DNA from: Smallanthus sonchifolius
Lineage: Eukaryota; Streptophyta; Magnoliopsida; Asterales; Asteraceae
Length of the DNA stretch: 64,000 nt
Direction: 5' to 3'
Assembly (NCBI GenBank): GCA_023525975.1
Contig: CM042040.1
Span: 52,173,486 to 52,237,485, forward strand
A model generated the notes under the pieces. It was not told where the DNA came from and did no database searches. It saw nothing but the letters and a program-made list of their open reading frames with translations. Of this stretch, positions 54,784-64,000 are shown piece after piece. A program made the position numbers and the translations under genes. Position 1 is the first letter of the stretch. Each line of letters starts with the position of its first letter.

Positions 54784-57700
54784 ATAGATATTGATTTCAA
54801 TATATGTACAAAGAAATATAGATGTGTTAGTAAAAATTTATTTATGTGTGGATGTTAACCACAATATATGTAGGTAATAGTCTTCAAATACATACAAACA
54901 AATATAAAATATGCAAGTGCAAATAGAAACATACTTGACCAAAATTACCAATCTTAATTAAAAATGTTAAAACATAATCGTTCAAATCACAAAATTAAAA
55001 TACACAAAGTAACAAAACAAAAACTATTCATAAGTCACTACAAGTTTATCAAAAATACTAAAACTACTTCACTAATCAATATTTTCACCACTCTAATGTA
55101 TCACCTTGAGATGTTCCTGGTATCTTTGATGAGGAAGGCATGATATTACTCTCGATCAGTGTTTGTTCCATAATACCAAGGTTTATTGGCGATGGGTCTA
55201 TTTACACAGCAAGAGGCATGATGTGCTTGTTGCTCTTGCTCTGGTTCTTGAGATTGCTTTGCATTAATAACCAGGTTTGTTGGAGATGTGTATGTCTACA
55301 AAGCAGTTTACAAAGTAGAATAACTAGCAAGTATGAATACATATGCAGAAATTAGTGAACTCGTACCTGAGATTAGAGAGATTGGATCAAGTTCATGGCT
55401 TGAGATGAGAGAGGGATTTGATTTGCTATAGCAGTACACATATGCAAAAACTAGTCTCCAATAAGAAAAGGCAAACCGTCACATACCTGTACATCATCCA
55501 TCTTCTCTACGTTGTCCACCTTGTCTAGCTCCAAGGCTACACATGTCAACTCTGCCACAATCAACCATATAATCAAGCATTAGTAATACAAACTAGAATA
55601 ACTAGTAAGTATGAATACATATGCAGAAATTAGTGAACTGATACATGAGATTGGAGATATTGGATCAAGTTCATGGCTTAAGAGTGGAGGGATTGGATTT
55701 GTTGTAGCAGTATACATAGGCAGAAATTAATGTATTAAATAAGAAAAAGTAAACTGTCACATACACAAGCAGTCACATACCTATTACATCATCCATCTTC
55801 TCTACATTGTCCACCTGTTTTACTACGCCCACCGTGTCTTGTTATTATGCTCTTTGAAAATAAGAAAAAAAGTAAATATTTTATAAGTCAACAATAATAC
55901 TAAGTTTAACAATAAAAATATTGTTACTCAAAGCTAATCAAATTATGCAATTCCCACTTCTTAATAACATGATAAACTAATCACAAACAAGTATTTTCGA
56001 ACAAACATGTAGCTACAGCATCTACATCACAAGTCACGAGTGCAAGATGAGGCTTCTATCTAAGGCTCTCAATCCACCATACATTCCTGCAGCTTTGAAT
56101 CCCTAAGCAGCAGTAACTCCACCAACATATCAGTAATATATACAATCACACATAAACCCTTTAAGATACAACAAAAACAAGATGTAAGCAATATCCATGT
56201 AGAGCTAAACACCAAAAAATTTGACTCTTACGCCAGATTCATGAGACCCATTACTATAAAAATGATTTTAATGGAGAAATCACTAATGGACTATGTTGCA
56301 TTCATCCAGTTATTCATTCATACATTATCTTTTGAACATTATATTGTCAAAATAAGATACTTGAAAAAAAGAGATCCCTATAGTTAAAAAAAGACCAACA
56401 AACTATGGGCATGAATGTTGCCATGATCTTTTTTAAACATTATATTGTCAAAATAATTGGTGATAACAAATAAAGAACTTACTCCACGATAGATTCGATA
56501 AAGGCATTTGCCTATATCAAGATAACCTTCTAGAATAAATGATGCCCGTCACCTTTTTACATTCAGGGTCTTCCAGCCTAGACAAGTGTAAAGGAGTTTA
56601 TAATAACTTTAAGAAATCGATCATGAGGATAGATAAACAGATAACACATAGATCATCAAGAACCAATACAACAAAAAAAGATTACATTTTGAAAAAAATT
56701 GTAAAAAATAAATACAAATAGACACCCTCCAAATTCCAAAAAGAAACCAGAAAAAAACAGTATTCAAACCTACTAATTAGCTTTACTTCTACTGAAGCCA
56801 AGCCTCCACAAACTTTTATGGTCCTAAATTCTTGAAATTAATCCTATGAATAACACAAGATGAAGTAACTGATGATAATAATATGTTGTTTGTTTGTAGG
56901 TAGCATCCCAGACCCTACTAATAACGTTAGCTATGTGTGGGATTATACTGGGTACGTTTGGTTTGGTTTGGTTTGTTTGTAGGTAGCATGTAGAGATTAA
57001 TAATTCAAGTGGATAAAGAAAGAAAAGAACTAAAAAAAGGTTCTTCTTCACCAAATTTTCATAATAGAAAGTTAACATGGCCACCTAAAAGCCATTACTT
57101 AGATTAATCCCTAAACTCTATTTCCCCCCGGTGGTACATATCATTTTAAATAATAAGACATTATAATAGTGCCTTGAAAAAACATAGAGACTAAAACTAA
57201 CTATTGAATTGCTTAATAAATTTCTTTGTAACGAGTATAATGACAAATCAAAAGTTAATGGTACCATTTACACATATTAATCCAAGGTTCATCTCCAATC
57301 TGTAGTATGAGTTAACTATGCCTGAGAAAACTTCGATTTGAATCCTCACTTTTCAACCTAGGAGTAAGACTTTTAAAGAAACAACCATCAACTGCCAAAT
57401 AAACTTACGAGCGTAGGATAAAATGCAGTAGCTTAACTAGATAAAGGTTCTAAGTGTTTGTTGGATTCAAAAGTTCATCAATTAATGAGACTTTAACTGT
57501 TTGCAAAATAAAACACATATACACCAACTAGTTCACTAGCTAGTATGTAATCTGCATCTGTTGCAATTAGAAAGATTGAATAATGTATGACTAAAGAGAC
57601 ACTCACACACTTTCTAAACAAATCAATATTAACAGGCTTAGGATGCATGTTTCAGTTGCTGCATTCAAATCTCATTCAAATAGAACTATTGAAAGAGTTT

Positions 57701-58366
57701 AATAAAAGATTGCCTGTAGGTGGATACAAATTAACTCATGTTACCGTACTAGTAGAAGATTGAGATCTTATCATCCGCGATCCTAAAAGAGGCCAACGTT
57801 TACCAATTATATCGTTAAAATAGTTGCACAATGTTAACATAAAAGTTAATTCGCGAAAGAAAATTAGGGCTCGTACACTGAACGAGGAATTGAAAATTAG
57901 GGCTTACTTGGAGATGGTTTATTTCTGGACTTGCAAGACATGAATAGCCATACTTGAAATCTTCTCATGGCACTTGAAATGCTTAACGAAGATCTTCTCA
58001 TCATTTAAAGGTAGATTGGGGGGAAACGGGTTGAATTTTGTTTGGATTGAGAGGGAAATCCAAAAATTTTGAGGAAAGAGTGGGTTCGGGGGAAAGTGGC
58101 TTTGGGGACAAGGAACTAAAATTTATATTTAAAGTTTTTGACAAATTGAAATAATAAATAATCAGTTTTAAATACAGTATTAAAAAAATAAAATTATAAC
58201 TTATTTAAAATACATCATTATATATTTTATAAAAATATGAAAAAATCTTAAATACTATAAAAGTGTATGTACTGAAAAAAAAATATGTATAAATTATATA
58301 AATAAATATACGTAAATTGAATTATAAATTTTATATAAAAATATACATGTACAAAGTTATATATAT
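54784..58366. other. CACTA interior without recognisable genes
   Basis: A 278-bp tandem duplication (55323-55600 and 55601-about 55878, starting ACTAG-AAGTATGAATAC) lies here. The rest (55880-58366) is AT-rich with only short frames. 57880-58110 is slightly gene-like in composition (TTAGGGCT and G-rich segments) but has no domain. Confidence 0.5.
55323..55878. repeat. 278-bp imperfect tandem duplication
   Basis: Copies share AAGTATGAATACATATGCAG, GGATCAAGTTCATGGCTT and CATCATCCATCTTCTCTAC in the same order. Confidence 0.85.
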
Positions 58367-58790
58367 TCTAGCTTAGACCCCGTGTAATACACACGGGGTG
58401 AAAAATATTAATACATAAATTTTCTAAATTTTATTTATGTATTTTACAGGTGTAAAAATTTATTATTATACATATATTAAGGATATAAAACAAAATTCAA
58501 AATATGTAAAAAATAATATATAATTGGGTTTCGAAAATACGTCAATTACTATTTAATATAATTTGACTTTCATTTACTATTGGATTGAAAATAAAAATTA
58601 CATAATTATGTTTCATAGTTTTTTATAATAAAGGATAATTTAAAATAAATATGTTTTATTAGTATAATTATTAATTTATTAAAAGATATGTGTGCATTTA
58701 ATAAGAGAGAGAGGCGGAAAAAAAATGTTGAGATTGAATATGATGGTGACATGTGGCATCCCAAAACCTTTATTTATTAGTATGTATAGA
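58367..58790 (-). mobile_element. Second copy of the short Helitron family, inverted
   Basis: Reverse strand starts TCTATACATACTAATAAA after an A. It shares most of its body with 49727-50143 (for example TAAAGGTTTT near the start and AATTATACTAATAAAACA in the middle) and ends with a CCCCGTGT/ACACGGGG hairpin followed by TCTAAGCTAGA. The last base departs from CTRRT (A instead of T). Confidence 0.8.
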
Positions 58791-58839
58791 TATAGATATA
58801 TATATAAACTGTAAGTTTTGTCATGATCGATAAGTTTAA

Positions 58840-60700
58840 CTCTAATCGACTTAATTTAACTCGGATTGGTAATTGCATCCATGTCTAAGTATGATTGTCA
58901 GGTGGACAATGAACAACTAATCAACATATTTTTAAATAATTGGTCATATTATATATTAATATTTTATATTGACCCTAATTGATTCTAATTAGTGACTACT
59001 GATTAATATTAACCTTGATTATTTCTAACTGCTCATAATTAATCAATAAAAAAAGAAGCAAAAGCATTTTTATTTGTAAAACAAATACTAAAAGAACTTT
59101 TAAAAGGTATTGACACTAATTGATCCTAACCGGTGACCATTGACCAATTGAACTTGATTACCCCTTTATTGACACTAATGGACCCTAATTAACCCTATAT
59201 GAGCATCCGTGACAAATAATAACACTAATTGACCCTGAGTGCCTCAAGTTGAATATAGTTGCCTCTAATTTAACGTTGATCATAATTAGCAAATATTGAG
59301 GTTAATTCGTCCAAATTGACCACTAACTATTATTAACGCTAATTGACCTTATATGCACCTAACTAACACGTATTGAAAAATATTGACACTAATTAACCCT
59401 TATTGATTCTATATGATCTTCATTTACCAGTATTAACCCTAACTGTCCATTAATGCCCATAATTTATCCTGATTAGTGGCAATATACCAATATCGATGCT
59501 AATTGGCCCTAATTGACACAGATTGATGGTAATTGGCCATTATTGTCCTACTTGGTCAACACTGAATCTAATTAACAGTCATTGACCAATAGTGACACTA
59601 ACTAACCCTAATTGCCCTTAATTGATTATAACTAGTGCAATATTGGCCCTAGTTAATCCTAACTCATGGTCATTTACCAATATTAACGCTAATTACTTAC
59701 ATGTGCCCCTAATTAGCCAATGACGACACTAATTGTCGTTAATTATTTCCAATCGATAGCCATTGACAAATGTTAATCCTAACTACCCCTAAATGACACT
59801 AATTGACATTAACTGACCACCGTTGACCATAATTGACCATCAACGACTTTAATTGACAATCAACGACCCTATATTTATTTTTTTCACATTTTTGCGACCG
59901 GAGTTTATTTTTAATTTATTATTTTCACTTTTGTGATCATTTGTGACTGAATTTTTGTTTTTTCTTTAATTTATTTTTTCACATTTCGGGCGACATAAGG
60001 TTATTTTAATTTTAATTTATTTTTTCTTCTTTTTTGCCCTTAAGTTATCATAATTGGTGATCATTGACCAATATTAACCCTAAATGCATTTAATTATCCC
60101 TAATTAACCCTAAACGTCCCTAATCGGTACCAGCCGACCATGGTTGACCCCTTATGTCCTAATTTACCAATATTGACACTAACTGACTCTAAATAACCAT
60201 AATTGTCATAAATTACCTATTATTGTGTCTAATTGCCAATAAATAATCGTAATCGGTGATTATTGACGGATATTAATCGTAATTGAACTTAATTAACCCG
60301 AATTGTCCGTAGTTTCCCCTAATTGATTAAAATGGGTGACCATTGACCAATATTGACCTTTATTAGTCCTAAATGCCTCTACTTTAAGCAAATGACCCTA
60401 ATTGCCCATATGAACCATTATTGATTAATACTTACCCTCATTGACCATTATTAAGCCTACTTAACCTAAATGGCACTATCTTACTCCATGTTAGCATCAT
60501 TTATCATAATTAATGTCATTAACCATTTTCAACCCTAATTACTCATATTGACTATCGTAATCGACCAAGCTGCTTATGACTGCCTTTTTTAACCTAAGTT
60601 AACACTAATTGATCATTGTTAACCAATATTGACACTAATTGCTCATAATTGGCCATCATTTAATATCATTTATCATCATCGAACAATATTTCTGTAATTA
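58840..60700. repeat. Degenerate short-period array rich in TTGACC / AATTGACCCTAA
   Basis: About 1.9 kb of loosely repeated units such as TAATTGACCCTAATTGACC and CCATTGACCAATATTGACAC, with no fixed period but strong enrichment of TTGAC(C/A) and CTAATT on the plus strand. A T-rich gap (about 59870-60040) interrupts it. Located in the right half of the CACTA element. Confidence 0.8.
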
Positions 60701-60767
60701 ACCCTGTTACTTTAGTCCCAGATGATTAATGTTTTGTAGTGTTCCTAATCATGTACCTATCTCTTTC

Positions 60768-61630
60768 AATTTATTTTAATTTTGTTTTAAATATTTATTT
60801 CCATGTCATTATATTTTTATCTACACATTTTAATTAACATATTTTGTGTATGTAATAGGTATCCAATATCTACACATATCGTACATTTTTAAATACGTGT
60901 GGATATTTTTTTGTCACGTCATTTAAAAAAAGAGTGTATTTACTTAATTTATCTACATATTTATTTAAAAATATTACTTGTTAGTAAAACATAATCAATT
61001 ACCTACATATATATTAGTTTCTTACATATGTGTAGATAATTTACCTACACATAACGAAAATTAGTCACATGTGTGGGTAATTTAACATTAAATTGATCGT
61101 AATTATGAAAATATATCATCAAGCATTACATACACATATACAAACATGTGTAGGTATTTATCCACACATTTACATGTGTAAATTATGTGTGGGTACTTAC
61201 TTATTTTAATTTGGTTTTAGTTTTTGTTTTAAATAATTAATTCCATGTCATTCTACCTTTATCTACACATTTTAATTAACATATTTTGTGTATGTAATAT
61301 GTATCCAATATCTACACATATTGTATGTGTAGGTATTAGTTTTGCCACGTCATTTTCAAAAAATAAAATAAAATTTTATTTACTTCATTTATCTACATAT
61401 TTATTTACAAATATTATGTGTTGGTAAAGCATAATATTTTAGCTTTTTACATATGTGTAGATACTTTACCTACACATAACGGAAATTTACCATATGTGTA
61501 GGTAGTTTAACATTTAATTGATCGTTAAATTTTGGGGGAAATTTTCCCACCAATGCGAAGTGTGACTAAAAGGTATTACCAACACATATTAAGTGTTAGT
61601 TATTATGAAAAGATATCATCAACAATTACC
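60768..61630. repeat. 432-bp duplication of the CACTA right subterminal region
   Basis: ATCTACACATTTTAATTAAC at 60829 and 61261, with matching sequence around both copies. It doubles the subterminal TGTGTAGGT-type motifs. Confidence 0.82.
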
Positions 61631-61725
61631 CACACATATACAAACATGTGTAGGTATATTACCCACATATTTACGTGTATAGCTAAATTATGTGTAGGCA
61701 AACACCCCAATTTCTTGTAGTGTTT

Positions 61726-61933
61726 CTCCACGATACATTAAAGAGATTTATATATAAGGTGTACCAACGGCGTATGTAACATCCATGGTTTTGTGACATA
61801 ACTTATTTTATTTTTTATATAATAATGATACATCATTTCAATCCTACACCTACCACGTTAAATATTATTTTAAATAATTCAAAGTTTTAGCCTCATTTTA
61901 ACATATTATTTCCTATTACATATATATACCTAC

Positions 61934-61965
<32 letters not shown>

Positions 61966-62032
61966 CATACTAAGTGAATCAAAAGTGTAACTCACAGACT
62001 TTAATCATATAATCATCCCACTTTAGTATAAA

Positions 62033-62073
<41 letters not shown>
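61726..62073. other. AT-rich sequence with (TA)n and (TG)n microsatellites
   Basis: TA runs at about 61932 and 62037. Nothing else recognised. Confidence 0.5.
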
Positions 62074-62074
<1 letters not shown>

Positions 62075-62386
62075 AGGTTCAAATGCTAACCAATATTTAT
62101 GTGATAACTATTCTAACCACTCTCAAACATAATGTTGCGTACATGTATCAATTGTCATTAAGTTAATGTTACATATATGTAAACACTATGTGTGACGTAT
62201 ATGTAACATCATTTGGTACGTATACGTAAGACTCGTCATTTTCGTATATACATTCAAAATATTTATTCAACATGCTTAAATACTATTTTAGCAGTTAAAA
62301 CAAAAATAATTTATAAATTATGTGATTGTTTTATAGCGGTTAGCACGGTTATCACATAAAAAGTTGGTTAGTATTTGAACTCTTTC
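62074..62386. mobile_element. MITE with about 45-bp inverted ends in a (TA)n tract
   Basis: GAGGTTCAAATGCTAACC...ATGTGATAAC at the left is mirrored by GTTATCACAT...GGTTAGTATTTGAACTC at the right. Both sides are (TA)n, so a target duplication cannot be resolved. Confidence 0.8.
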
Positions 62387-63698
62387 ATATATATATATAT
62401 GGGAAGTATAGAATAGAAACTTACTTGAGATGAAACCTTGTAAACCCTAATGTGTGGTTCTTAATGTGTCACATGTCCACCTTATTCCTTTACCCTCAAG
62501 GGTATTAGATTCATTTACTCTAACCATCAACATCATCACTACTTTTATACTTTTCAAGATTTTCAAATACACTCACCTATATTCGAACGATTTTTTTTCA
62601 ATATCCACCATCTCTCTCAATATACACATCCAACAAAAAAAAACCATTCTTTAGATATGTGAAACAACCTAGACCACAAAATCATATGAGATTGAAACAA
62701 CCTGTACCACAAAATTAAATGCCTGAAACAAAGAAAAACTAGTGCCTTAACCCCTCTCTCATCCACCAGCGACATCTCAGCCACCGTCGTTCTTCCTCAC
62801 CGGCCGTTACCGTTCTTTCCCGCAGGCCGCTTCCATTCTTCCTCGCTGGCCGCTGCCGTCCTTTCCCTCTCAGCCGCTGCCGTTCTCAGCCGATGTCGTT
62901 CTACCCCTTTCACGTCGAAGGCTTCATTCTTCCTGTGAATTAATCTGCAAAACAGGGTAGAGATGGGGCAACCAACCACCACCAAGTTGTGTCAGAGATG
63001 GTGTTACCGGTTGCGGCGGTGGTAGATGTGTCGTAGAATATCTAACCGAAGATGGTGTTGCGTCAATACCATTGTATAGGATCTGATCGGAAAATTGAAT
63101 ATTTGCAGGTTGATGAGGTTGGTGTTTGTATGGTGGTGGAACAAGAAAGCCCTATGTGGTGGAACAAGATCTCATTAGCAAGGATGTGAAGAAAAATAAG
63201 AAAGGGGGTTGTTTAATTTTGAGGTTAGGTGGGTCCCATCTAGGATATTATTTTAAATTTTAGTTTTATATTTTTAATAATATATATTTAATATTAGGGG
63301 TGTTTTAGTTATTTCATATATATTTAACTGAAAAACTTAACTGACAACCACTTCAAGGGCCATATGTGTTACAATCGTGCAAACTATTGGGTCAAAATTG
63401 TAGTTTCTCATTCCTAGGGGCCAAAAGTGAAATCTGTGTAAACCACAGGGGCCATTCGTGTAATTAATTCTTAAAACTGTAAAAAAATCATTACAATCAA
63501 CATTAAAAATGTAACAAGTTATTTCATAAATATTTAAAAATGATCTAAAAACTATAATAAGCTAACAAAAAACATAAAACCTAAATAGGCTTAATTTCTT
63601 GATTATCATCTTCATCTTTAACACAAAAATCCTTCACATACGAAGAAAACAAGTTCATCAAATTACATATATAAATATATATTATGTATAAAGTAACT
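62387..63698. other. Uncharacterised sequence with a GC-rich segment
   Basis: 62750-63100 is GC-rich and repeats GCCGCTGCCGTTCT-type motifs. The minus-strand frame 62797-62985 is low-complexity Glu/Arg/Ala and I do not trust it. 63340-63465 (AAGGGCCATATGTGTTAC..., CAGGGGCCATTCGTG) looks like a widespread non-coding repeat but I cannot name it. Confidence 0.35.
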
Positions 63699-63985
63699 TA
63701 GAGTGGATCCCGATAGGAGTTTTTAGGACAAAACTTGAAGTAGCGTCTATCACCAGCAAGTTGAGGGAAGGAAGACTAAGATGGTTTGGTCATGTAAAGA
63801 GGAGACCTCTTTCAGCCCCTGTGAGGAGAGTGGAAGACCTTTCGATAGCCGGCAATAGGAGAAGGGGTAGACCTAAACTTAGGTGGGAGGATAAACTCAA
63901 GCTCGATATGAAGGAGCTTAGTCTAGCCGAGGACATGATCTCAGATAGGAATGCTTGGAGGTCTAGGATTAGGGTGGAGGAGTAA
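63699..63985 (+). pseudogene. 3' end of a non-LTR retrotransposon (LINE) polyprotein
   Basis: In-frame from about 63699 to a TAA at 63983-63985: VFRTKLEVASITSKLREGRL, then RWFGHVKRRP, APVRRVEDL, RRRGRPKLRWEDKLKLDM and DRNAWRSRI. The LRWFGHV-RR...RGRP..RW.D..K.D pattern is the conserved tail after the RT domain in plant LINE proteins (probably RTE-like). Upstream sequence shows no RT, so the copy seems 5'-truncated, the usual outcome of target-primed reverse transcription. The 3' end lies beyond the window. Confidence 0.8.
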
Positions 63986-64000
63986 GTGTGGGTGTGGTTT

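Larger units (their letters stand above)
52800..61722. mobile_element. CACTA (En/Spm-type) transposon, 8.9 kb, non-autonomous
   Basis: Terminal inverted repeats start CACTACAAGAAATTGGGGTG at both ends, continuing to about 34 bp with two mismatches. Flanked by the 3-bp target duplication TTT (52797-52799 and 61723-61725). Subterminal regions are crowded with ACCTACACATA / TATGTGTAGGT motifs in both orientations (52815-53125 and 60850-61700), as expected for CACTA transposase-binding regions. I find no TnpA/TnpD-like transposase. Inside are a hAT element, a Helitron, a 278-bp tandem duplication and a long TTGACC-rich array. Confidence 0.93.

Noticed and set aside
57884..58110. First exon of a host gene captured by the CACTA element
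   Set aside because: Composition hint only. No frame longer than a few dozen codons and no splice-supported structure.
1..64000. tRNA, rRNA or small RNA genes
   Set aside because: I saw no cloverleaf-forming sequence with A/B boxes and no rRNA-like blocks. The only tRNA-related sequences are primer-binding sites.

Overview
This window is repeat-dense nuclear DNA of a plant, most likely a eudicot. Asteraceae is a guess from the style of the LTRs. I found no host gene, tRNA or rRNA I could support. Almost everything I can explain is transposable-element sequence, nested up to three or four levels deep. Several insertions were dated or ordered from exact target-site duplications (TSDs) that I read directly.

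Layout. (A) 1-16135 is the 3' part of a large Athila/Tat-like Ty3/gypsy element: a 3' ORF, a non-coding tail with polypurine-like tracts, and a 3' LTR at 12197-16135. Its ORF was split by a minus-strand gypsy element (686-10238, TSD ACCAC). Its LTR was split by a solo LTR (13002-15157, TSD ATTGG). (B) At 16136 the Athila-like LTR abuts a broken endogenous pararetrovirus-like capsid region (16136-17187). (C) 17.2-25.8 kb is old, mostly unreadable sequence containing a decayed plus-strand copia pol (about 20.5-23.0 kb). (D) 25.86-31.77 kb is a second decayed copia, split by a solo LTR (28647-31226, TSD AGGAT). It is followed by LTR-like sequence carrying a G-rich minisatellite and a MITE. (E) About 34.0-36.7 kb plus about 48.95-49.6 kb is a minus-strand gypsy element whose LTR is split by a 12.2-kb Sirevirus-like copia (36731-48942, TSD TGTAC). 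That copia has gag, pol and an env-like ORF. (F) 49.7-52.8 kb holds a short non-autonomous Helitron and a hAT-type MITE. (G) 52800-61722 is a CACTA element (TSD TTT) without a visible transposase. It contains a deleted hAT transposon (TSD GTAGATGC), a second copy of the Helitron family, and a long degenerate TTGACC-rich array. (H) 61.7-64 kb holds another MITE and the 3' end of a LINE.

The most interesting signal is an array of short perfect or near-perfect palindromes with arms TCGAAACT / AGTTTCGA and a variable 0-6 nt centre. It occurs in three otherwise unrelated retroelements: the gypsy at 686-10238, the solo LTR at 13002-15157 and the Sirevirus-like copia. In the copia it lies in the LTR, just upstream of the gag ATG, and upstream of the env-like ATG. 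The Athila-like LTR carries a different palindrome family (GGCACGGTCGTGCC). This looks like a shared cis-acting module acquired or amplified independently by different retroelement lineages. Its function is unknown.

Genes here work as parts of mobile elements: gag, protease, integrase, RT and RNase H fragments, a hAT transposase remnant and a LINE RT tail. Nearly all are broken by stops, frameshifts or deletions. I could not run alignments or searches. Family assignments rest on motifs and termini read by eye.
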